NCBI RefSeq assembly: GCF_026241515.1
Contig: NZ_JAPHPW010000009.1
Location: 62,001 to 126,000, forward strand
DNA from: Vibrio sp. 14G-20
Lineage (GTDB): Bacteria > Pseudomonadota > Gammaproteobacteria > Enterobacterales > Vibrionaceae
Reading direction: 5' to 3'
Length of the DNA stretch: 64,000 bases
How positions within the stretch are numbered: the first letter of the stretch is position 1; every line of letters begins with the position of its first letter. The position numbers were made by a program, and so were the translations under genes. A model generated the notes under the pieces. That model was not told where the DNA came from, ran no database searches, and saw nothing but the letters and a program-made list of their open reading frames with translations. Shown in pieces: positions 1-9,732 of this stretch.

Positions 1-513
1 TCACCATAAACTAAACATCCTCCCGCTAACGCAACTGACTAGGAGTAGATGGGAGGGCGTAGGGGGCGTACCGACTTAGGGTTAGTGATCTGACTCTCAT
101 GTTCTGACTTTGAACAAAAACTTGAAGTGACTAAGATCACAAGCTCCCGTTCGATAACTTAACTTCAATTGATGTGACTTTTATTTAACCAAATGAAAGT
201 CATTGTCAAATCTGATATTCAGATCACGAAAATAATTTCTATCTCTCATCTTTTGCATAGATTCCCGTGTAGAGATGAACGAAGTCACATTCCCAAACCA
301 ACCCGTAACGTGAGCAAGATCTCAAATAAAGGGCGTAGACACCCAAAAACATGCAGGAGCGCAAGGTTTCTGAGGAGGATCATAGTCGGTAACGTTTTGC
401 TTCACGTAGTATGAGTAAAGACTTAAGTAATTAGGCTAATGTCATTGGAGTACACTCAACGATAGATTGGGATATTCCAGAACATAGCCACGGAATAGGT
501 GTAAAACTTCGAT
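1..513. promoter_or_regulatory. malT upstream region
   Basis: This 513-bp stretch holds no convincing gene; a 73-codon open frame at 193-414 looks like chance. At 126-141 there is AGTGA-N6-TCACA, close to the CRP consensus, which would fit the known CRP control of malT in enterics, although it lies far from the start codon. At 17-25 the minus strand reads GGGAGGATG, containing a MalT-box core (GGA[T/G]GA). That could belong to a divergent maltose gene beyond the left edge. Both sites are inferred by eye. Confidence 0.4.
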
Positions 514-3222
514 ATGTGGATCCCTTCGAAACTGACTCGTCCCGGCCGCTTACATAATGCAATCCTACGACCTAGGGTTCTCGATCTGCTTCACAATGCA
601 GATTGCTATAAGCTTGTGTTATTCCGCTCTCCTGCGGGCTACGGCAAAACCACCATGGCTGCACAATGGTTGATAGATAAACCCAATGTGGGTTGGTACA
701 GCATTGATGATAGTGACAACGATGCCTTCCGCTTTATCAACTACCTACTTCAATCACTTAATAAAGCGACTCAAAATGCCTGCCCTAATGCCCAGAAACT
801 GGCAGAAAAACGACAGTTTTCATCACTGCTTTCTTTATTGAGTGAAGTGTTCGCCGAGATGTCGGAATTCCATCACGAGTGTTTTCTGGTATTGGATGAC
901 TATCACTTGGTCAACAATGACGACATCCACGAAGCCATGCGCTTCTTCCTCAAACACATGCCCGATAACCTAACGTTGGTTGTCACCAGTCGTGGTACGC
1001 CACCACTTGGTACAGCAAACCTGCGCGTTCGTGACTTAATGATCGAATTAGGTAATGACTCGTTGGCGTTTGATACCGAAGAAACCACACGCTTTTTCAA
1101 CCAACGCGTAGCCGACGGCATTGATGACACCACGGCAGATAGCATCTGTAGTTATGTAGAGGGTTGGCCTTCCGCATTGCAACTTATCGCGCTACAAGCA
1201 CAACACCAAAAACGCACTCTTGCACAGTCCGCAGAGTCGTTCTCTCACTTTAACCACGCCCATCTTTGGGACTACTTGGTTGAAGAAGTATTCGACCTGC
1301 TAGACAAAGAAACCCGACAGTTCTTGATGCAATGTTCTGTGCTTGATCACTTCAACGATGAGCTTGTATGTGCACTTACACAACGTGAAGACGCGCTCGG
1401 TATGATCGAATCACTCAACCGTTTTGGTTTATTCATCTACCCGCTTGAAGGTGAAAAGAACTGGTATCGCTTCCATAACTTGTTTGGTGAATTTCTTGCC
1501 CATGAGCGCCAAGCTCGAATTCCTCAGCAAGAAGCTGAACTTCATCGAAGTGCTGCAAAAGCGTGGATAAAACAGAACACACCACACCAAGCTTTACGAC
1601 ATGCACAACGCGCTGAAGACCCGGACCTGATCATTCAAATTCTGACAGAGCACGGCTGGCCGATGTTCAACCAAGGTGAGTTGTCTTCGTTAGAAATGGC
1701 GATCAAGCAACTGACTACCGATCAGCTTTACAGTGAGCCTAAACTGTCCATGTTGCGTGCATGGCTTGCACAAAGTCAGCACCGTTATGATCAAGTGGGT
1801 ACTTTGTTGGAAGAGGCTGAGACTCAATATCAAGCTCGAAACATTGAACTCGATACTCAGCAACAAGGCCAATACAACGCCTTACGTGCACAAGTTGCCA
1901 TTAACAGCAATGAACCTGAAAAAGCATTAGAACTGGCTGAGCTTTCGTTGAGCCAACTGAACACCACCGTTTATCGTAGCCGCATTGTCGCAACCTCGGT
2001 TGTGGGCGAAGTGAATCACGTAATGGGTAACCTAAGCCGTGCACTACCAATGATGCAGCAAACCGAAAAGTTGGCTCGCCAATATCAGGTTTACCATCAA
2101 GCACTGTGGGCGATTCTTCAGCAAAGTGAAATTCTAATTGCTCAAGGCTACGTTCAAGCCGCATTCGAACTACAAGACAGCGCATTCAAGCTGATTGAAG
2201 AACACCAACTTCAATACGTGCCTCTGCATGAATTCTTATTGCGTGTTCGCGCTCAGATCTTCTGGTGTTGGAACCGATTAGATGAAGCAGAAGAGTGTTG
2301 TTACAAGGGCTTAGATATTCTTGGCCACCATTCACCAAGTAAGCACCTACACAGCTATTCAATGCTGGCTCGTATTTCACTGAGCCGTGGCGAAATTGAT
2401 AAAGCGTCGAAGTTTATTGACCAGATTCAGCACTTGTTGCGCCAATCCACCTACCATGTGGATTGGACAGCGAATGCGTCACTGTCTCTGATCTTATTCT
2501 GGCAAGTGAAAGGCGATAAAGACGCCATTCGTGACTGGTTGAGCGTTGCAGTTCGCCCTGAATCAGCAAGCAACCACTTCTGCCAGCTTCAATGGCGCAA
2601 CATCGTGCGTGCTCACATCATTCTTGAACAGTATGAAGAAGCAGAAGAAGCATTGGCGTTCTTAAAGAGTGAAGCTCAACGTTCACACCTAATTACAGAC
2701 ACCAACAGAAACTTAATCGTTGAAGCGGTATTACGCACCCAGATCAACGATGAAGACAGTGCACGCGTATTGCTAGAAGAAGCTCTACACATGACCAATC
2801 AAACTGGCATGGTCGGTAACTTCTTGGTCGATGGCGGTACTATCGGGCATATCTTGGATAAGTTGAGCAACAAGCCAGGCTTGGGTGATTTAGAACGTCA
2901 CCGCGCACAACAAATCATGAAAGATATCTCAACGACTCAACGCAGTCGCTCAGTTCACTTCGACGAAGACTTTGTTGAAAACTTGGTGAATCACCCGAAC
3001 ATTCCTGAGCTTGTGCGTACTAGCCCACTCACCCAGCGTGAATGGCAGGTACTTGGCTTGATCTACTCTGGGTTCAGTAACGAGCAAATCGCTCAAGAAC
3101 TTGATGTAGCAGGTACCACAATCAAGACTCACATCCGTAACCTGTACCAAAAGCTCAACATTGCTAACCGTAAAGAAGCAATCAGCACAGCAGAGAACTT
3201 GCTGCAGTTGATGGGGTACTAA
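514..3222 (+). CDS. malT: MalT, transcriptional activator of maltose genes
   Basis: ATP-dependent LuxR-family activator of the maltose/maltodextrin regulon; in enterics it binds ATP and maltotriose, multimerises and activates at MalT boxes. The 902 residues match the usual length (901 in E. coli). A Walker A motif SPAGYGKTT is at residues 39-47, a Walker B-like VLDDYH follows near 125, then a long helical TPR-like sensor region, and a C-terminal LuxR helix-turn-helix at about 832-895 (LTQREWQVL through [10 protein letters not shown]). The start is the ATG preceding WIPSKLTRP, the normal N-terminus of this family. It stands alone. Likely targets in this window are the lamB-malM, glgX-like, pullulanase and amylase genes, whose promoter regions carry GGATGA/GGAGGA cores. 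Confidence 0.95.
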   Translation: MWIPSKLTRPGRLHNAILRPRVLDLLHNADCYKLVLFRSPAGYGKTTMAAQWLIDKPNVGWYSIDDSDNDAFRFINYLLQSLNKATQNACPNAQKLAEKRQFSSLLSLLSEVFAEMSEFHHECFLVLDDYHLVNNDDIHEAMRFFLKHMPDNLTLVVTSRGTPPLGTANLRVRDLMIELGNDSLAFDTEETTRFFNQRVADGIDDTTADSICSYVEGWPSALQLIALQAQHQKRTLAQSAESFSHFNHAHLWDYLVEEVFDLLDKETRQFLMQCSVLDHFNDELVCALTQREDALGMIESLNRFGLFIYPLEGEKNWYRFHNLFGEFLAHERQARIPQQEAELHRSAAKAWIKQNTPHQALRHAQRAEDPDLIIQILTEHGWPMFNQGELSSLEMAIKQLTTDQLYSEPKLSMLRAWLAQSQHRYDQVGTLLEEAETQYQARNIELDTQQQGQYNALRAQVAINSNEPEKALELAELSLSQLNTTVYRSRIVATSVVGEVNHVMGNLSRALPMMQQTEKLARQYQVYHQALWAILQQSEILIAQGYVQAAFELQDSAFKLIEEHQLQYVPLHEFLLRVRAQIFWCWNRLDEAEECCYKGLDILGHHSPSKHLHSYSMLARISLSRGEIDKASKFIDQIQHLLRQSTYHVDWTANASLSLILFWQVKGDKDAIRDWLSVAVRPESASNHFCQLQWRNIVRAHIILEQYEEAEEALAFLKSEAQRSHLITDTNRNLIVEAVLRTQINDEDSARVLLEEALHMTNQTGMVGNFLVDGGTIGHILDKLSNKPGLGDLERHRAQQIMKDISTTQRSRSVHFDEDFVENLVNHPNIPELVRTSPLTQREWQVLGLIYSGFSNEQIAQELDVAGTTIKTHIRNLYQKLNIANRKEAISTAENLLQLMGY

Positions 3223-3233
3223 AACGGACACTC

Positions 3234-3286
3234 GATTCGAGATTGATTCGAGATTGATTCGAGATTGATTCGAGATTGATTCGAGA
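3234..3286. repeat. 11-bp tandem repeat, 4.8 copies
   Basis: The unit GATTCGAGATT is repeated head to tail without a mismatch, starting 11 bp after the malT stop codon and ending just before its terminator. It lies wholly in the 3' untranslated region. Copy number is likely to vary between strains by slippage. Confidence 0.95.
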
Positions 3287-3293
3287 AAACATA

Positions 3294-3325
3294 AGCTAGT
3301 CACCGATGGTGGCTGGCTTTTTTTT
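3294..3325 (+). terminator. malT rho-independent terminator
   Basis: AGCTAGTCACC, a GAT loop and GGTGGCTGGCT form an 11-bp stem (two G-T pairs), followed directly by a run of eight T. It closes the malT transcript after the tandem repeat. Confidence 0.85.
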
Positions 3326-3379
3326 CGCTTAGAGAATGGGGAGTAACCGATAAAAGCTAGAGATAGCCAAACGACAGGC

Positions 3380-3490
3380 AAAAAAATAGCCAACCGCAAT
3401 AATCGCGATTGGCTCTATATATTTGTGAACAAATCATAAGTTCACTAACAACGTCAGTTGGCTAGGTGACCCTCGGCTTAAGAAGGGTCG
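3380..3490 (-). ncRNA. qrr: Qrr quorum-sensing regulatory small RNA
   Basis: The minus strand carries the conserved Qrr core: a 5' hairpin GACCC...GGGTC followed by CACCTAGCCAACTGACG and TTGTTAGTGAA (within about 3434-3490). It ends in a terminator stem (AGCCAATCGC/GCGGTTGGCT, 3388-3414) and seven T at 3380-3386, giving about 111 nt. Qrr RNAs are Hfq-dependent and repress the luxR/hapR-type master regulator while activating aphA at low cell density. A sigma-54 promoter lies at the expected distance upstream. No protein gene overlaps. Vibrio genomes usually carry one to five qrr copies; which one this is cannot be told from the window. Confidence 0.93.
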
Positions 3491-3500
3491 ATTAATATAA

Positions 3501-3516
3501 TGCAGTTAGCGTGCCA
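3501..3516 (-). promoter_or_regulatory. sigma-54 promoter of qrr
   Basis: The minus strand reads TGGCACGCTAACTGCA, matching the sigma-54 -24/-12 consensus (TGGCACG-N4-TTGCW with one change). The -12 GC at 3503-3502 places transcription start near 3490, exactly where the Qrr 5' hairpin begins. Confidence 0.88.
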
Positions 3517-3577
3517 ACTTTTATTCGACGTTTTATAAGCCCTGCATCGCATAAAAACCATGAATTTATCATGCGAA

Positions 3578-3603
3578 TTGCAAAGTGCATTTGCATAATG
3601 CAA
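3578..3603. promoter_or_regulatory. Two LuxO-type binding sites upstream of qrr
   Basis: TTGCATAATGCAA at 3591-3603 is a perfect dyad of the form TTGCA-N3-TGCAA, the published LuxO site pattern. TTGCAAAGTGCAT at 3578-3590 is a second copy with one mismatch. They lie about 60-100 bp upstream of the sigma-54 promoter, the normal place for an enhancer-binding protein. Confidence 0.8.
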
Positions 3604-3816
3604 CCAAGATGCAATATCGATAAGGGATCAGTTTCATCGCTGTTCTTAATGACAAATCACTAAGTGGTTGTTATCTATATGTTAGGCAAATATTCACTTC
3701 AACTTATTGCCTTACAATTAATAGAGTAATAAAAGCCCTTCCCCAAAAGCATATTCATACTTTTTTTACACTAAAGTTTGTATACTGCACAAAATCATCC
3801 TCAACTCTATGAAGCA

Positions 3817-4737
3817 ATGAACTACTTAAGTACTTTTTTCAAAGGCATGGCAATGGGCGCAGCAGACGTTGTCCCTGGCGTGTCGGGCGGAACCATCGCA
3901 TTCATCACTGGTATCTACGATACGCTGCTAGAAAGCATTCGCAGAATTAACCCTAGCGTACTTAGCCTATGGAAACGCGAAGGCTTCAAAGCCGCGTTTA
4001 ACCACATCAATGGTTTCTTCCTAATTTCATTGTTCGCAGGCGTATTCACGAGCATTGCGACATTTGCAAAACTGATTTCTTGGTTATTGGTCACCCACCC
4101 TGTTCCACTGTGGTCTTTCTTCTTTGGCCTGATCTTAGTGTCGGTTTTCCATATTCTTAAGCAAGTAGAAAAGCGCGATATGATTCGATTCGTCTTTTTA
4201 CTGCTTGGTGTTGCCTTCGCTTATAGCATTACCGTGCTTAAGCCATTGCAAATGGAGCCAACCAGCATCAACGTCTTGATTGCGGGTGCGATTGCGATCT
4301 GTGCGATGATCTTACCGGGTATTTCAGGCAGCTTTATTCTGCTTCTGATTGGCATGTATGGCCCAGTGCTTGGCGCTGTTAAATCGTTTCAAATCGATGT
4401 ACTTGCCCTATTCCTTGGCGGCTGTGTGATTGGTCTACTGACTTTCTCGCACGTACTCTCTTGGTTACTGCGCTCATTCCGCGATTTCACATTGGTGTTC
4501 TTAACGGGTTTAATGATCGGTACGCTACCGAAGATCTGGCCTTGGAAAGAAACCATCAGCTGGCGCACCAACTCGAAAGGAGAGCAAGTACCACTGATTC
4601 AAGAGAACCTATCTCCGTTCAATTTCGAAGCGGTAACGTCTCAACCTTCTCAGCTTACTTTATCGGTGATCATGATGTTGGTGGCTATCGCGTTAGTGCT
4701 GGGTTTAGAAAAGTTTGCTGAGCGCAATGCTGACTAA
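3817..4737 (+). CDS. DUF368 membrane protein, probable undecaprenyl-phosphate flippase
   Basis: Polytopic inner-membrane protein of 306 residues. DUF368 proteins (PopT) have been linked, with DedA-family UptA, to returning undecaprenyl phosphate across the membrane for cell-wall and surface-glycan synthesis. The diagnostic N-terminal stretch MGAADVVPGVSGGTIAF is at about residues 12-28, and a second GISGSF-type motif recurs mid-protein (ILPGISGSFILLL), consistent with an inverted repeat. About eight hydrophobic segments are visible. An upstream in-frame TTG at 3778 would add 13 residues, but the ATG at 3817 gives the family-typical N-terminus MNYLSTFFKG. It is divergent from qrr and ends before a strong terminator. 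Confidence 0.88.
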   Translation: MNYLSTFFKGMAMGAADVVPGVSGGTIAFITGIYDTLLESIRRINPSVLSLWKREGFKAAFNHINGFFLISLFAGVFTSIATFAKLISWLLVTHPVPLWSFFFGLILVSVFHILKQVEKRDMIRFVFLLLGVAFAYSITVLKPLQMEPTSINVLIAGAIAICAMILPGISGSFILLLIGMYGPVLGAVKSFQIDVLALFLGGCVIGLLTFSHVLSWLLRSFRDFTLVFLTGLMIGTLPKIWPWKETISWRTNSKGEQVPLIQENLSPFNFEAVTSQPSQLTLSVIMMLVAIALVLGLEKFAERNAD

Positions 4738-4810
4738 TCTCTAACAATCGTGCTTAAGTTAGCATGTAGGGTGCCGAGCTTAGTAGCGACGCACCATATG
4801 AAATGAATCA

Positions 4811-4837
4811 AAGCGAAGCTTATGGCTTCGCTTTTTT
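4811..4837 (+). terminator. Terminator after DUF368 gene
   Basis: AAGCGAAGC, a 5-nt loop and GCTTCGCTT form a 9-bp perfect stem followed by a T run. Confidence 0.85.
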
Positions 4838-4933
4838 ATATCTACCATACGCACAAAATTGCTTTTTGATACAAGCACGTATTGAGGGGTATGATAACAT
4901 CGCGGCTCTTATAAAATTAGATGAGAACACGAC

Positions 4934-5374
4934 ATGCACTCTGCATTAAAGGTTACTGCTCTTGGGATCGCTCTCGTGGCAGGCTTTTATGGGCCACAAG
5001 CAATTCAGCAGTTTAAATCAGCGATGGAGCACTCAACTGCCGACGTCAACTTGGATGATTACTGCATGCTTTCAACCACATCGTGTGAGCAAAATGCGGT
5101 GGCGATGACACTCGATAGTGAGACGGCTCAGCCACTCGTTCCAAGTAAAATCAAAGTAGTCTGGGAAGGCGCAGCCTCTGACACATTAATGCTGTCACTC
5201 ACTGGCTTAGAAATGGAAATGGGATCAGCACGTTTTCAATTAAAGAATATTGGCAACAATACCTATGAAGGTGATGTAATTTTACCTGTGTGTACCATGG
5301 ATAAAATGACTTGGCTTGGCGAACTCACCGATGGTGTTGAAACCGTAAACCCTGCAATAAGGATGGCAAGATGA
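4934..5374 (+). CDS. Membrane-anchored envelope protein of unknown function, SCO-linked
   Basis: I do not recognise a named family. The 146 residues start with one hydrophobic segment (about 4-19) that would act as an uncleaved anchor or signal; the rest looks like a small periplasmic beta-rich domain. Three cysteines (DDYC, TSC, PVC) could form a disulfide or bind metal. The stop overlaps the start of the SCO gene (ATGA), so the two are translationally coupled. Together with the following PCu(A)C gene this suggests a role in copper delivery or oxidase assembly, which is inference from position only. Confidence 0.75.
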   Translation: MHSALKVTALGIALVAGFYGPQAIQQFKSAMEHSTADVNLDDYCMLSTTSCEQNAVAMTLDSETAQPLVPSKIKVVWEGAASDTLMLSLTGLEMEMGSARFQLKNIGNNTYEGDVILPVCTMDKMTWLGELTDGVETVNPAIRMAR

Positions 5375-5967
5375 GTAAGAATTGGTCGTTAGCATTAGTG
5401 GTAGCGTTTGTACTTGGCTTTGGTGTCAAAAGCTACCTTGATGGGCAAAACGAAGCTCAAGAACAACACGCTGCAAAGCAAGAGTTCTCCGCAACAACCC
5501 TTTTTGGTAAAGATAATCAGCCAACGGAAATCTTTGACGAAACCGACGACAGAATTCGTATCGTTTACTTCGGTTTCACACGTTGCCCAGATGTCTGCCC
5601 TACCTCACTAGCAATGTTAGCTGGAGCACTTAACCAAGTCTCTGACGAAGCAAAAGCAAAGATTCGCCCAATGTTTGTCTCTCTTGATCCTGAGCGCGAT
5701 GCCGCAGAAGCTTCTTACGAATACGCACAATACTTCCACCCAATGATGGAAGGATTAAGTGGCCCGTTAGACGTGACAACGACGCTTGCACATAACTACG
5801 GTGTTATTTTCAGAAAGACCAAGCTTGAAGGTTCAGAGTTGGAATATACCCTTGACCACAGCTCATATTTTTATTTTTTAAAGCCCGACGGTACCTTGAT
5901 TACTAAAGTACCGCACACGTTAACACCTGCACCAATTGTTGAAGCCATCAACAAGTTGACGCAGTAA
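5371..5967 (+). CDS. SCO1/SenC family copper chaperone
   Basis: Thioredoxin-fold protein that binds copper and helps build the CuA centre of cytochrome c oxidase or acts as a thiol reductase. The 198 residues begin with a membrane anchor (about 5-20). The copper ligands are present: CPDVC (C72, C76) in FTRCPDVCP, and H163 in LDHSSYF. It overlaps the preceding envelope protein by 4 bp and is followed 82 bp later by a PCu(A)C chaperone, the usual partner that loads copper onto SCO or oxidase. Confidence 0.92.
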   Translation: MSKNWSLALVVAFVLGFGVKSYLDGQNEAQEQHAAKQEFSATTLFGKDNQPTEIFDETDDRIRIVYFGFTRCPDVCPTSLAMLAGALNQVSDEAKAKIRPMFVSLDPERDAAEASYEYAQYFHPMMEGLSGPLDVTTTLAHNYGVIFRKTKLEGSELEYTLDHSSYFYFLKPDGTLITKVPHTLTPAPIVEAINKLTQ

Positions 5968-6049
5968 ACGTAAAAACAAAGAACTTAACCAATAAAGTTC
6001 AAACATAAAGTCAGGTCCCAGACCAAAACATAAAAATAAGGACAACAAC

Positions 6050-6508
6050 ATGAAGTTAAAAGCACTTGCTCTAGTAGGCTTATTGCTCACTCCCTTTGCT
6101 CACGCGAATAGCGACATTATGGTTCACGACGCGTACGCTCGTGCAACACCGCCTTCAGCAGTGAACAGCGCAGTATTTACAACGTTGATGAACCACAGTG
6201 ACAAAGATCGCGCTATTGTTTCTGCAACTACACCCGCAGCAGGCAAGGTAGAGCTTCATGATGTTATCGTTGATGGCGACGTAATGAAGATGCGCCAAGT
6301 TCAACAAATCACAATCCCTGCGAATGGTGAAGCGGTACTTAAGCCTGGCAGCCTGCACATTATGTTGTTCGACCTAAAAGACGGTCTAAAAGAAGGTGAG
6401 CAGATCGAGATGACTCTGACTTTCGCGAACGGTGAAACCCAAACCTTTGACGCGCCGGTTAAGAAAGTAATGAGCGGCATGAAAAAGATGAATCACGATC
6501 ATCACTAA
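6050..6508 (+). CDS. PCu(A)C periplasmic copper chaperone
   Basis: 152 residues with a clear signal peptide (cleavage after AHA, about residue 19). The copper site H-X10-M-X21-H-X-M is exact: H70, M81, H103, M105. The tail is rich in His and Met (KKMNHDHH), a common extra copper-binding feature. Known members carry Cu(I) to CuA or CuB sites of haem-copper oxidases. A good ribosome site (AAGGA) precedes the ATG. It lies in the same direction as the SCO gene and ends at a terminator. Confidence 0.93.
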   Translation: MKLKALALVGLLLTPFAHANSDIMVHDAYARATPPSAVNSAVFTTLMNHSDKDRAIVSATTPAAGKVELHDVIVDGDVMKMRQVQQITIPANGEAVLKPGSLHIMLFDLKDGLKEGEQIEMTLTFANGETQTFDAPVKKVMSGMKKMNHDHH

Positions 6509-6536
6509 TCGGATTCACAATCAATGAAATAAATTA

Positions 6537-6569
6537 AGCCACGATGACTTCTCGCCATCGTGGCTTTTT
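6537..6569 (+). terminator. Terminator of the copper chaperone cluster
   Basis: AGCCACGATG / CATCGTGGCT makes a perfect 10-bp stem with a 9-nt loop, followed by five T. Confidence 0.88.
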
Positions 6570-6631
6570 GTTAAACTGAGCTCGATTTTTATTCAAAGCC
6601 TGACCACATTAATAACCAAGGAGAATAGAAG

Positions 6632-6679
6632 ATGATTGTAATGAAAACACTAAAACTGGCAGTAAAAGTAACGCGTTAA
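6632..6679 (+). CDS. Possible 15-codon leader ORF
   Basis: ATG to TAA encodes MIVMKTLKLAVKVTR. AAGGAG at 6618-6623 lies 8 nt before the ATG, an ideal Shine-Dalgarno spacing and one of the best in this window. No protein family can be assigned at this length. It stands about 310 bp before rsgA and about 60 bp after a terminator, so it could be a leader peptide or a stand-alone small protein, or chance. Confidence 0.35.
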   Translation: MIVMKTLKLAVKVTR

Positions 6680-6749
6680 TTTGTTTGGTTAAGCAAACTT
6701 TAATCTAGAACGACCAACTTAAGCCATCGACTGGCTACCGCACACTTTT

Positions 6750-6817
6750 ACCCGGTTTACTATTGATCTATAAGTGATCAATATCTGCATGCCTGTAGCG
6801 CATGACTCAATCCGGGT
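6750..6817 (+). other. Possible structured RNA element before rsgA
   Basis: ACCCGG at 6750-6755 pairs with CCGGGT at 6812-6817, enclosing two hairpins: ATTGATC/GATCAAT (6762-6782) and CATGC/GCATG (6788-6804). This is a three-way junction of 68 nt in a 483-bp gap. It does not match a tRNA or a riboswitch that I know. The short stems could occur by chance. Confidence 0.3.
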
Positions 6818-6991
6818 CCTATCTATTTGAATTCGACCCAAGCTCAAAACATTTTTGACGTCTCGATGCTTTTATCTCGTCAACACTTTTTGATCTCGTC
6901 AACAACCAGAGATCTCACAAGATGTTAATGCTCTCATAAGACTTTAGGGCACTGATAAGGAATCAAAGCTCGCACGTCTGGGTAAATAAAC

Positions 6992-8053
6992 ATGAATTCA
7001 CAAAACGCATTTTCTCATCCAATGTCACTTCAACAACTTGGATGGCAACCTGTATTCCAACAACAACTGACTCTCGAAAACTATGACCATTCCGTCATTG
7101 CTCGTATCGTCGCACATCATCGTAGTGGCTATACCTTAGCGTCAGAACAAGGCGAAATCGTTCTGCCTATCCATCAAAACCAACCCGCAATGACGGTTGG
7201 CGACTGGGTAATCTTGAGCTCTGAGCTTCAATTCGACCGTTTGCTAGAGCGTCAATCGCTCTTCAGCCGTAAAGCAGCGGGCAGTCGCGTCGCAGAACAA
7301 TATATTTCAGCCAATATCGACACCGTTTTTATCGTGGTCTCGTTAAACAATGACTTCAATCTGAGCCGCATCGAGCGTTATCTCGCACTCGCCAATGAAG
7401 CTCAAGTTGAAGCCGTTATAGTACTGACTAAGAAAGACTTGTGTGACGACCACCAAGACAAAGTACAGCAAGTGCAAAGCTTAGATTCTATGCTGATGAT
7501 CGAAGCAGTGAACAGCCTTGACCAAGAATCAACTCAAGTATTGTCACCTTGGTGTAAAACAGGCAAAACCGTCGCTTTGATGGGCTCATCTGGTGTGGGC
7601 AAATCTACGCTAGTAAACTCATTGCTCGGTGAAACTCAGCAAGCGACGGGTGGCATTCGCGAAGACGACAGTAAAGGTCGTCATACAACCACATCACGAT
7701 CGCTCCACTTGCTAACATCGGGTGGTTTACTGCTCGATACTCCAGGAATGCGAGAGCTACAACTCGCTGATTGCGCTGAAGGCGTGAGTGAAACCTTTTC
7801 TGATGTCGAAGAGTTAGCCATGCATTGTCGTTTCTCTGATTGTCATCATGAATCCGAGCCGGGATGCAAGATACGCAAAGCCATTGAGGATGGTGATTTG
7901 TCTGAAAGACGATTTACTAACTATCAAAAGTTATTGAGAGAGCAAGCCAGAAATGGCGCCTCATTGGCAGAGCAACGCGCGAACAGCAAACAACTTTCCA
8001 AGATGTACAAAACCGTACAGTCAGAAAGCCGAAACATAAAAAAAAGCGACTGA
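6992..8053 (+). CDS. rsgA: RsgA-type circularly permuted GTPase (small subunit maturation)
   Basis: Ribosome-associated GTPase that acts late in 30S assembly. The 353 residues show an N-terminal OB-fold, then the permuted order of GTPase motifs: TKKD (G4, 146-149), GSSGVGKS (G1, 198-205), DTPG (G3, 249-252), then the zinc finger C279, C284, H286, C292. All key residues are present. Vibrios normally carry the housekeeping rsgA near orn/psd on chromosome 1, so this isolated gene is probably a second paralogue; that placement is inference. A basic C-terminal tail follows the zinc domain. Confidence 0.9.
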   Translation: MNSQNAFSHPMSLQQLGWQPVFQQQLTLENYDHSVIARIVAHHRSGYTLASEQGEIVLPIHQNQPAMTVGDWVILSSELQFDRLLERQSLFSRKAAGSRVAEQYISANIDTVFIVVSLNNDFNLSRIERYLALANEAQVEAVIVLTKKDLCDDHQDKVQQVQSLDSMLMIEAVNSLDQESTQVLSPWCKTGKTVALMGSSGVGKSTLVNSLLGETQQATGGIREDDSKGRHTTTSRSLHLLTSGGLLLDTPGMRELQLADCAEGVSETFSDVEELAMHCRFSDCHHESEPGCKIRKAIEDGDLSERRFTNYQKLLREQARNGASLAEQRANSKQLSKMYKTVQSESRNIKKSD

Positions 8054-8098
8054 CTAAACCAATCAAGTTAATCACAATACGCTTTATTAAAACGACGA

Positions 8099-8130
8099 AG
8101 CCCCACCGTGTTAAACACGTGGGGCTTTTT
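8099..8130 (+). terminator. rsgA terminator
   Basis: AGCCCCACCGTGT pairs with ACACGTGGGGCT with one bulge, followed by five T. Confidence 0.88.
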
Positions 8131-8446
8131 GTTTCAATTTGGTAGCAAAGCGACTATTTATGCACACAATGTTCTTACCTATGAGCATTTACATTTCTAA
8201 ACTTACAGTACATTAGGTCTAATAAATGTAGTTCCGCAGATTTATAGCCCAATCAAAATACAATTATTTAACATTTAGCCCTAAAAACACCACGTAGCGC
8301 AAACAATCACCCTAAAAGTAAACTATTCCTAGACACCCTCTAAGATCCCGCTAATATGACCGCCCATTCCACTAGTGTATAGTTGGATTTGGTACAACTT
8401 TATAAAAGATACATCACTATAATAATTTAACAATTGCAGGTATTTT
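8131..8446. other. sstT upstream region
   Basis: 316 bp of A+T-rich non-coding DNA. It must hold the sstT promoter; I see no convincing operator or small gene. Confidence 0.5.
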
Positions 8447-9661
8447 ATGCAAAATCACAACATGCTCGCCCGCATCGCTCGTGGGAACCTTGTCCTACAG
8501 ATCCTTGCTGGTATTGTTTTCGGTGTCGTTCTCGCCATGGTTTCTCCTTCAGCAGCTCAAGACGCAGGCCTACTAGGTAGTCTGTTTGTTGGTGCTCTGA
8601 AAGCTGTTGCCCCAATTTTAGTATTCATTCTTGTTGCAGCTTCTATCGCAAACCAAAAGAAAGGTCAGCATACTCATATGCGTCCAATCATTGTGCTTTA
8701 CCTGATTGGTACGTTCTCTGCAGCACTGACTGCTGTAGTACTGAGCTTCATGTTCCCAACCACTTTGACACTGGTTGCTGGCGCTGAAGGTGCTAACCCT
8801 CCTCAAGGTATTGCAGAAGTTCTTCATACGCTTCTATTCAAGCTTGTAGATAACCCAGTTAGCGCACTAATGAACGCTAACTATATCGGTATTCTTGCTT
8901 GGGCAATCGGTCTTGGTCTTGCACTGCACCACGCATCTGCAACAACCAAAGCGGTTTTCGAAGACCTTAGCCACAGTGTTTCACACATTGTTCGCTTCAT
9001 TATTCGTCTTGCGCCATTCGGTATCTTCGGCCTTGTTTCGACTACATTCGCAACAACGGGCTTCGATGCACTAGCAAGCTACGGTCAACTGCTAGCGGTT
9101 CTACTAAGCTCAATGCTGATCATTGCACTTGTGGTTAACCCTCTGCTTGTCTTTGTAAAGACAAAACAGAACCCATACCCACTTGTACTGCAATGTATTC
9201 GTGAGTCTGGTGTAACGGCATTCTTCACTCGTTCAAGCGCTGCAAACATCCCAGTGAACATGAACCTTTGTAAGAAGCTAGAGCTAGATGAAGATACTTA
9301 CTCTGTATCAATCCCTCTAGGCGCAACCATCAACATGGCAGGTGCTGCAATCACCATCACTGTGTTAACGCTTGCAGCTGTACACACAATGGGTATTGAA
9401 ATTGATATCTTCACTGCGATTCTACTAAGCCTTGTTGCTGCAATTTCGGCATGTGGCGCATCGGGTGTTGCAGGCGGTTCACTGCTGCTTATCCCACTAG
9501 CATGTGGCCTATTCGGTATTTCTAACGATGTAGCGATGCAGGTTGTAGCGGTTGGTTTCATCATCGGTGTGATTCAAGATTCGGCTGAAACAGCGCTTAA
9601 CAGCTCAACTGACGTAGTGTTCACTGCGGCTGTATGTAAAGCTGAGCAAAACAAAGCTTAA
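8447..9661 (+). CDS. sstT: Sodium:serine/threonine symporter SstT
   Basis: Inner-membrane Na+-coupled uptake of serine and threonine, DAACS (glutamate-aspartate symporter) family. The 404 residues are typical. Helical hairpins and conserved signatures are visible: [12 protein letters not shown] (serine-rich hairpin 1), [13 protein letters not shown] (NMAG-type motif in TM7) and the hairpin 2 region [15 protein letters not shown]. About eight membrane spans occur. The gene stands alone between terminators. The first ATG gives the family-typical N-terminus ([13 protein letters not shown]). Confidence 0.95.
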   Translation: MQNHNMLARIARGNLVLQILAGIVFGVVLAMVSPSAAQDAGLLGSLFVGALKAVAPILVFILVAASIANQKKGQHTHMRPIIVLYLIGTFSAALTAVVLSFMFPTTLTLVAGAEGANPPQGIAEVLHTLLFKLVDNPVSALMNANYIGILAWAIGLGLALHHASATTKAVFEDLSHSVSHIVRFIIRLAPFGIFGLVSTTFATTGFDALASYGQLLAVLLSSMLIIALVVNPLLVFVKTKQNPYPLVLQCIRESGVTAFFTRSSAANIPVNMNLCKKLELDEDTYSVSIPLGATINMAGAAITITVLTLAAVHTMGIEIDIFTAILLSLVAAISACGASGVAGGSLLLIPLACGLFGISNDVAMQVVAVGFIIGVIQDSAETALNSSTDVVFTAAVCKAEQNKA

Positions 9662-9683
9662 CAGCTCTTGGGTATTAGACTTT

Positions 9684-9711
9684 AGCTCTAAGCTCTAAGC
9701 TCTAAGCTCTA
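9684..9711. repeat. 7-bp tandem repeat, 4 copies
   Basis: AGCTCTA repeated four times without mismatch between the sstT stop and its terminator. Confidence 0.9.
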
Positions 9712-9732
9712 AAAGCAAATAGCACACAAATA

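Noticed and set aside
193-414. 73-codon open frame before malT
   Set aside because: No ribosome site, no recognisable family, unusual composition; treated as chance.
3388-3414. Terminator for the plus-strand malT transcript
   Set aside because: The T run is on the minus strand; it belongs to qrr, and malT has its own terminator at 3294-3325.
6750-6817. tRNA-like cloverleaf
   Set aside because: No anticodon arm of correct size and no T-loop consensus; kept only as a possible structured RNA.
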